From Pseudorhodoplanes sp. (lineage in GTDB: Bacteria > Pseudomonadota > Alphaproteobacteria > Rhizobiales > Xanthobacteraceae): a DNA stretch of 64,000 nt. The translations under genes and the position numbers were made by a program. This document shows, in pieces, positions 62,137 through 64,000 of the stretch (position 1 is the stretch's first letter; the number at the start of each line of letters is the position of its first letter). The stretch is from positions 2,873,126 through 2,937,125 of the forward strand of contig JAVSMS010000001.1 of assembly GCA_032027085.1 (NCBI GenBank), written 5' to 3'. The notes beneath the pieces are model-generated. The model did not search any database. It saw only the letters and a program-made list of their open reading frames with translations, and was not told the origin of the DNA.

Positions 62137-63633
62137 TTAATCGTACCGTGCGGGGAGATGACTTTCCTGCGCCAGATCGCCGAAGCGGGTGATGTTGGCG
62201 TCGAACTGGACCTGCACCGTGCCGGTCGGGCCATGGCGCTGCTTGCCGATGATGATTTCCGCCTTGCCGTGCGCGGCGTCCATTTCGATCTGCCACTTGG
62301 CGTGCTCGTCGGTGCCCGGCCGCGGCTCCTTGTTACTCAGATAATATTCCTCGCGATACACGAACATCACGACGTCGGCGTCCTGCTCGATCGAGCCAGA
62401 TTCACGCAGGTCCGAGAGCTGCGGGCGCTTGTCGTCGCGGCTTTCCACCTGACGAGACAATTGCGACAGCGCCATGATCGGCACGTTCAGTTCCTTCGCC
62501 AGCGCCTTCAGACCAGTGGTGATCTCGGTGACTTCCTGCACGCGTCCTTCCGAGGCGCGTTTCGAAGAGCCTTGCAGCAGTTGAATATAGTCGACCACGA
62601 TCAGATCAAGGCCACGCTGCCGTTTGAGACGACGCGCGCGCGCGGCGAGCGCTGCAATCGACAGGCCGCCGGTTTCGTCGACATAAAAGGGCAGGTTCTG
62701 CAGTTCGATGGAGGTATCCTTGATCAGCTCGAAATCCTGTTCGGTAATTGAACCGCGCCGGATTGTGCTAGACGTGATTCCTGTCCGTTCGGAAATGATA
62801 CGGGTCGCGAGCTGCTCGGCCGACATTTCGAGCGAGAAGAAGCCGACGATGCCGCCGTTCACCGTGCTCATATGCCCGTCGGGCCGCACTTCGCCTTGCC
62901 ACGCGCGGGCGACGTTGTAGGCGATGTTGGTTGCGAGCGAGGTCTTGCCCATGCCCGGGCGGCCGGCCACGATGATGAGGTCGGACGGCTGCAATCCGCC
63001 CATCTTGCTGTCGAGGTCTCTCAGGCCGGTCGCCAGTCCCGACAATCCGCCGTCGCGTGCATAGGCATTGGCGGCCATGTCGACCGCGGTGGTAAGCGCC
63101 TGCGCGAAACGCTGAAAGCCGCCTTCGTAACGGCCGGTTTCAGCAACTTCATACAGTTTCTTCTCCGCTTCCTCGATCTGCTTGGTGGGCGAAGAATCAA
63201 CTGGTGCGTCATAGGCTTCGTTGACGAGATCCTCGCCGATCAGAATCAGCGAACGACGCAGCGCCAGATCGTAGATCGTGCGGCCGTAATCGGCGGCGTT
63301 GATGACGGTTGTCGCCTCGGCGGCGAGCCGCGCGAGATATTGGCTCACCGTCAGACCGCCAATATCTGCATCCGCCGGCAAAAAAGTCTTGAGCGTCACC
63401 GGGCTCGCGACCTTGCCGGCGCGGATCAGGCTCGCGGTGATTTCATAGATTTTTTGATGAACCGACTCGAAGAAGTGACGCGGTTCAAGAAAATCTGACA
63501 CCCGATAGAAAGCCTCGTTGTTGACTAGAATGGCACCAAGAAGCGCCTGCTCCGCTTCGATATTGTGCGGCGCAATGCGATAGGTCGGTGCAAGCTCGGC
63601 GAGCTTGCGGACGGACGAGTCTTGAGCAGCCAT
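62137..63633 (-). CDS. dnaB: Replicative DNA helicase DnaB
   Basis: A 498-residue hexameric helicase. N-terminal domain begins PHNIEAEQALLGAILVN; the RecA-like domain has Walker A AGRPGMGKTSLA, the LEMSAEQLATRIISERTG block, VVDYIQLLQGS and SQLSRQVESRDDKRPQLSDL. Closing VQVQFDANITRFGDL. First gene of dnaB-alr-radA-cvpA-purF; rplI, which often precedes it, is not seen within the window. Confidence 0.97.
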   Translation of the reverse strand: MAAQDSSVRKLAELAPTYRIAPHNIEAEQALLGAILVNNEAFYRVSDFLEPRHFFESVHQKIYEITASLIRAGKVASPVTLKTFLPADADIGGLTVSQYLARLAAEATTVINAADYGRTIYDLALRRSLILIGEDLVNEAYDAPVDSSPTKQIEEAEKKLYEVAETGRYEGGFQRFAQALTTAVDMAANAYARDGGLSGLATGLRDLDSKMGGLQPSDLIIVAGRPGMGKTSLATNIAYNVARAWQGEVRPDGHMSTVNGGIVGFFSLEMSAEQLATRIISERTGITSSTIRRGSITEQDFELIKDTSIELQNLPFYVDETGGLSIAALAARARRLKRQRGLDLIVVDYIQLLQGSSKRASEGRVQEVTEITTGLKALAKELNVPIMALSQLSRQVESRDDKRPQLSDLRESGSIEQDADVVMFVYREEYYLSNKEPRPGTDEHAKWQIEMDAAHGKAEIIIGKQRHGPTGTVQVQFDANITRFGDLAQESHLPARYD

Positions 63634-63863
63634 AGATCGAATAGCTTCTTTGGTCTTAGTCTTGTTTTATGAGTCGAAATGACGACGCGTAACGGATACA
63701 TCGCACGCAACTCACTGCCTTCGACCTTGATCGAGCTTTAACACCGCCGTCCGAAAAGCGCGATCTTATTTGCAATTCTCGCCGCGATTCACAGCGCGTG
63801 AAAAGCTTGGGACCGCTGCACAGAAATTTCTTGACCTGAGCCATTGAGCACGCGTGGCGGCCT

Positions 63864-63998
63864 TCACTCGCCGGCAATCCGCAAGGGCTGGCGGCTGTGG
63901 CCTTCCAGCGCCCGCAATCGCTGTTCCTCCCGAAGGAGGTAGTCGCGCGTGAGAGGCACCACATCCTGCCGTTTAGCAAGCTGGATCTGGAATACCAT
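63864..63998 (-). CDS. C-terminal fragment or small protein at window edge
   Basis: Reading leftward from the window end, a frame gives 44 residues (starting MVFQIQLAKRQDVVP, then LTRDYLLREEQRLRALEG) and stops at 63864-63866. The amphipathic, charged sequence looks like real protein. It is either a small gene starting at 63998 or, more likely, the tail of a longer one beginning beyond the window. Family not recognised. Confidence 0.4.
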   Translation of the reverse strand: MVFQIQLAKRQDVVPLTRDYLLREEQRLRALEGHSRQPLRIAGE

Positions 63999-64000
63999 CA

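Noticed and set aside
1-64000. tRNA, rRNA, CRISPR, IS or prophage signals
   Set aside because: No cloverleaf, repeat-spacer array, transposase or phage gene was seen when reading the intergenic regions and gene products.

Overview
The window looks like chromosomal DNA from a GC-rich alphaproteobacterium of the Hyphomicrobiales (Rhizobiales), most like the Bradyrhizobium/Rhodopseudomonas/Xanthobacteraceae side. The reasons are the conserved block dnaB-alr-radA-cvpA-purF-SDR, the order NnrU-panB-TPR protein-lipoprotein-der, the fixABCX genes, an orphan Bug-type binding protein, a two-subunit methylmalonyl-CoA mutase with MeaB, and GTCATNCC-ended palindromic repeats between genes. This placement is inferred from gene content and order only; no rRNA is present. 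I saw no tRNA, rRNA, CRISPR array, insertion sequence or prophage.

Layout. 1-4.6 kb: the tail of a phytoene-desaturase-like flavoprotein, an SDR, a 56-residue protein, a lone molybdenum-hydroxylase large subunit and a small lipoprotein. 4.6-12.4 kb: mostly minus strand, with an exported protein, a lytic transglycosylase with a Lys/Ala-rich tail, a PAS/GGDEF/EAL protein, a TsdA-like diheme cytochrome and a GST, then an SPW-repeat membrane protein. 12.8-19.7 kb (plus strand): an ECF sigma factor, its membrane anti-sigma factor and a subtilisin-like protease, then a secreted thermonuclease-like protein, a Gly/Tyr-rich protein, an OmpA-like protein and a large diheme DUF4384 protein. 20.0-24.7 kb: a five-gene branched-chain amino-acid-type ABC transporter (G-F-K-H-M). 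24.8-30 kb: a Spy/CpxP-like protein, an Old Yellow Enzyme, an EamA transporter, and a DUF3750-arsS-glycosyltransferase set. 30.4-38 kb (minus): folP-folB-folK and mutA-mutB-meaB-pcp.

38-48.3 kb: DUF4332 and DUF2267-like proteins, a HerA-like ATPase, an M20 peptidase, an AI-2E-family transporter, a flavoprotein plus Bug-protein pair and a thioredoxin-reductase-like enzyme. 48.3-52.5 kb: nnrU, panB, a TPR membrane protein, a Pro/Gln-rich lipoprotein where bamB normally lies, and der. 52.5-64 kb (minus): dnaB, alr, radA, cvpA, purF, then fixABCX, then an SDR.

The most interesting system is the sigma/anti-sigma/protease trio at 12825-15611. The periplasmic end of the anti-sigma factor reads like the inhibitory prodomain of the neighbouring protease, suggesting an envelope-sensing switch in which the protease, or its released prodomain, acts on a prodomain mimic in the anti-sigma factor. 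Other notable items are a candidate small RNA ended by an orphan plus-strand terminator, an arsenosugar-type radical SAM gene pair without arsM in view, the fixABCX block lying between purF and its usual SDR neighbour, and the bamB-position stub lipoprotein.
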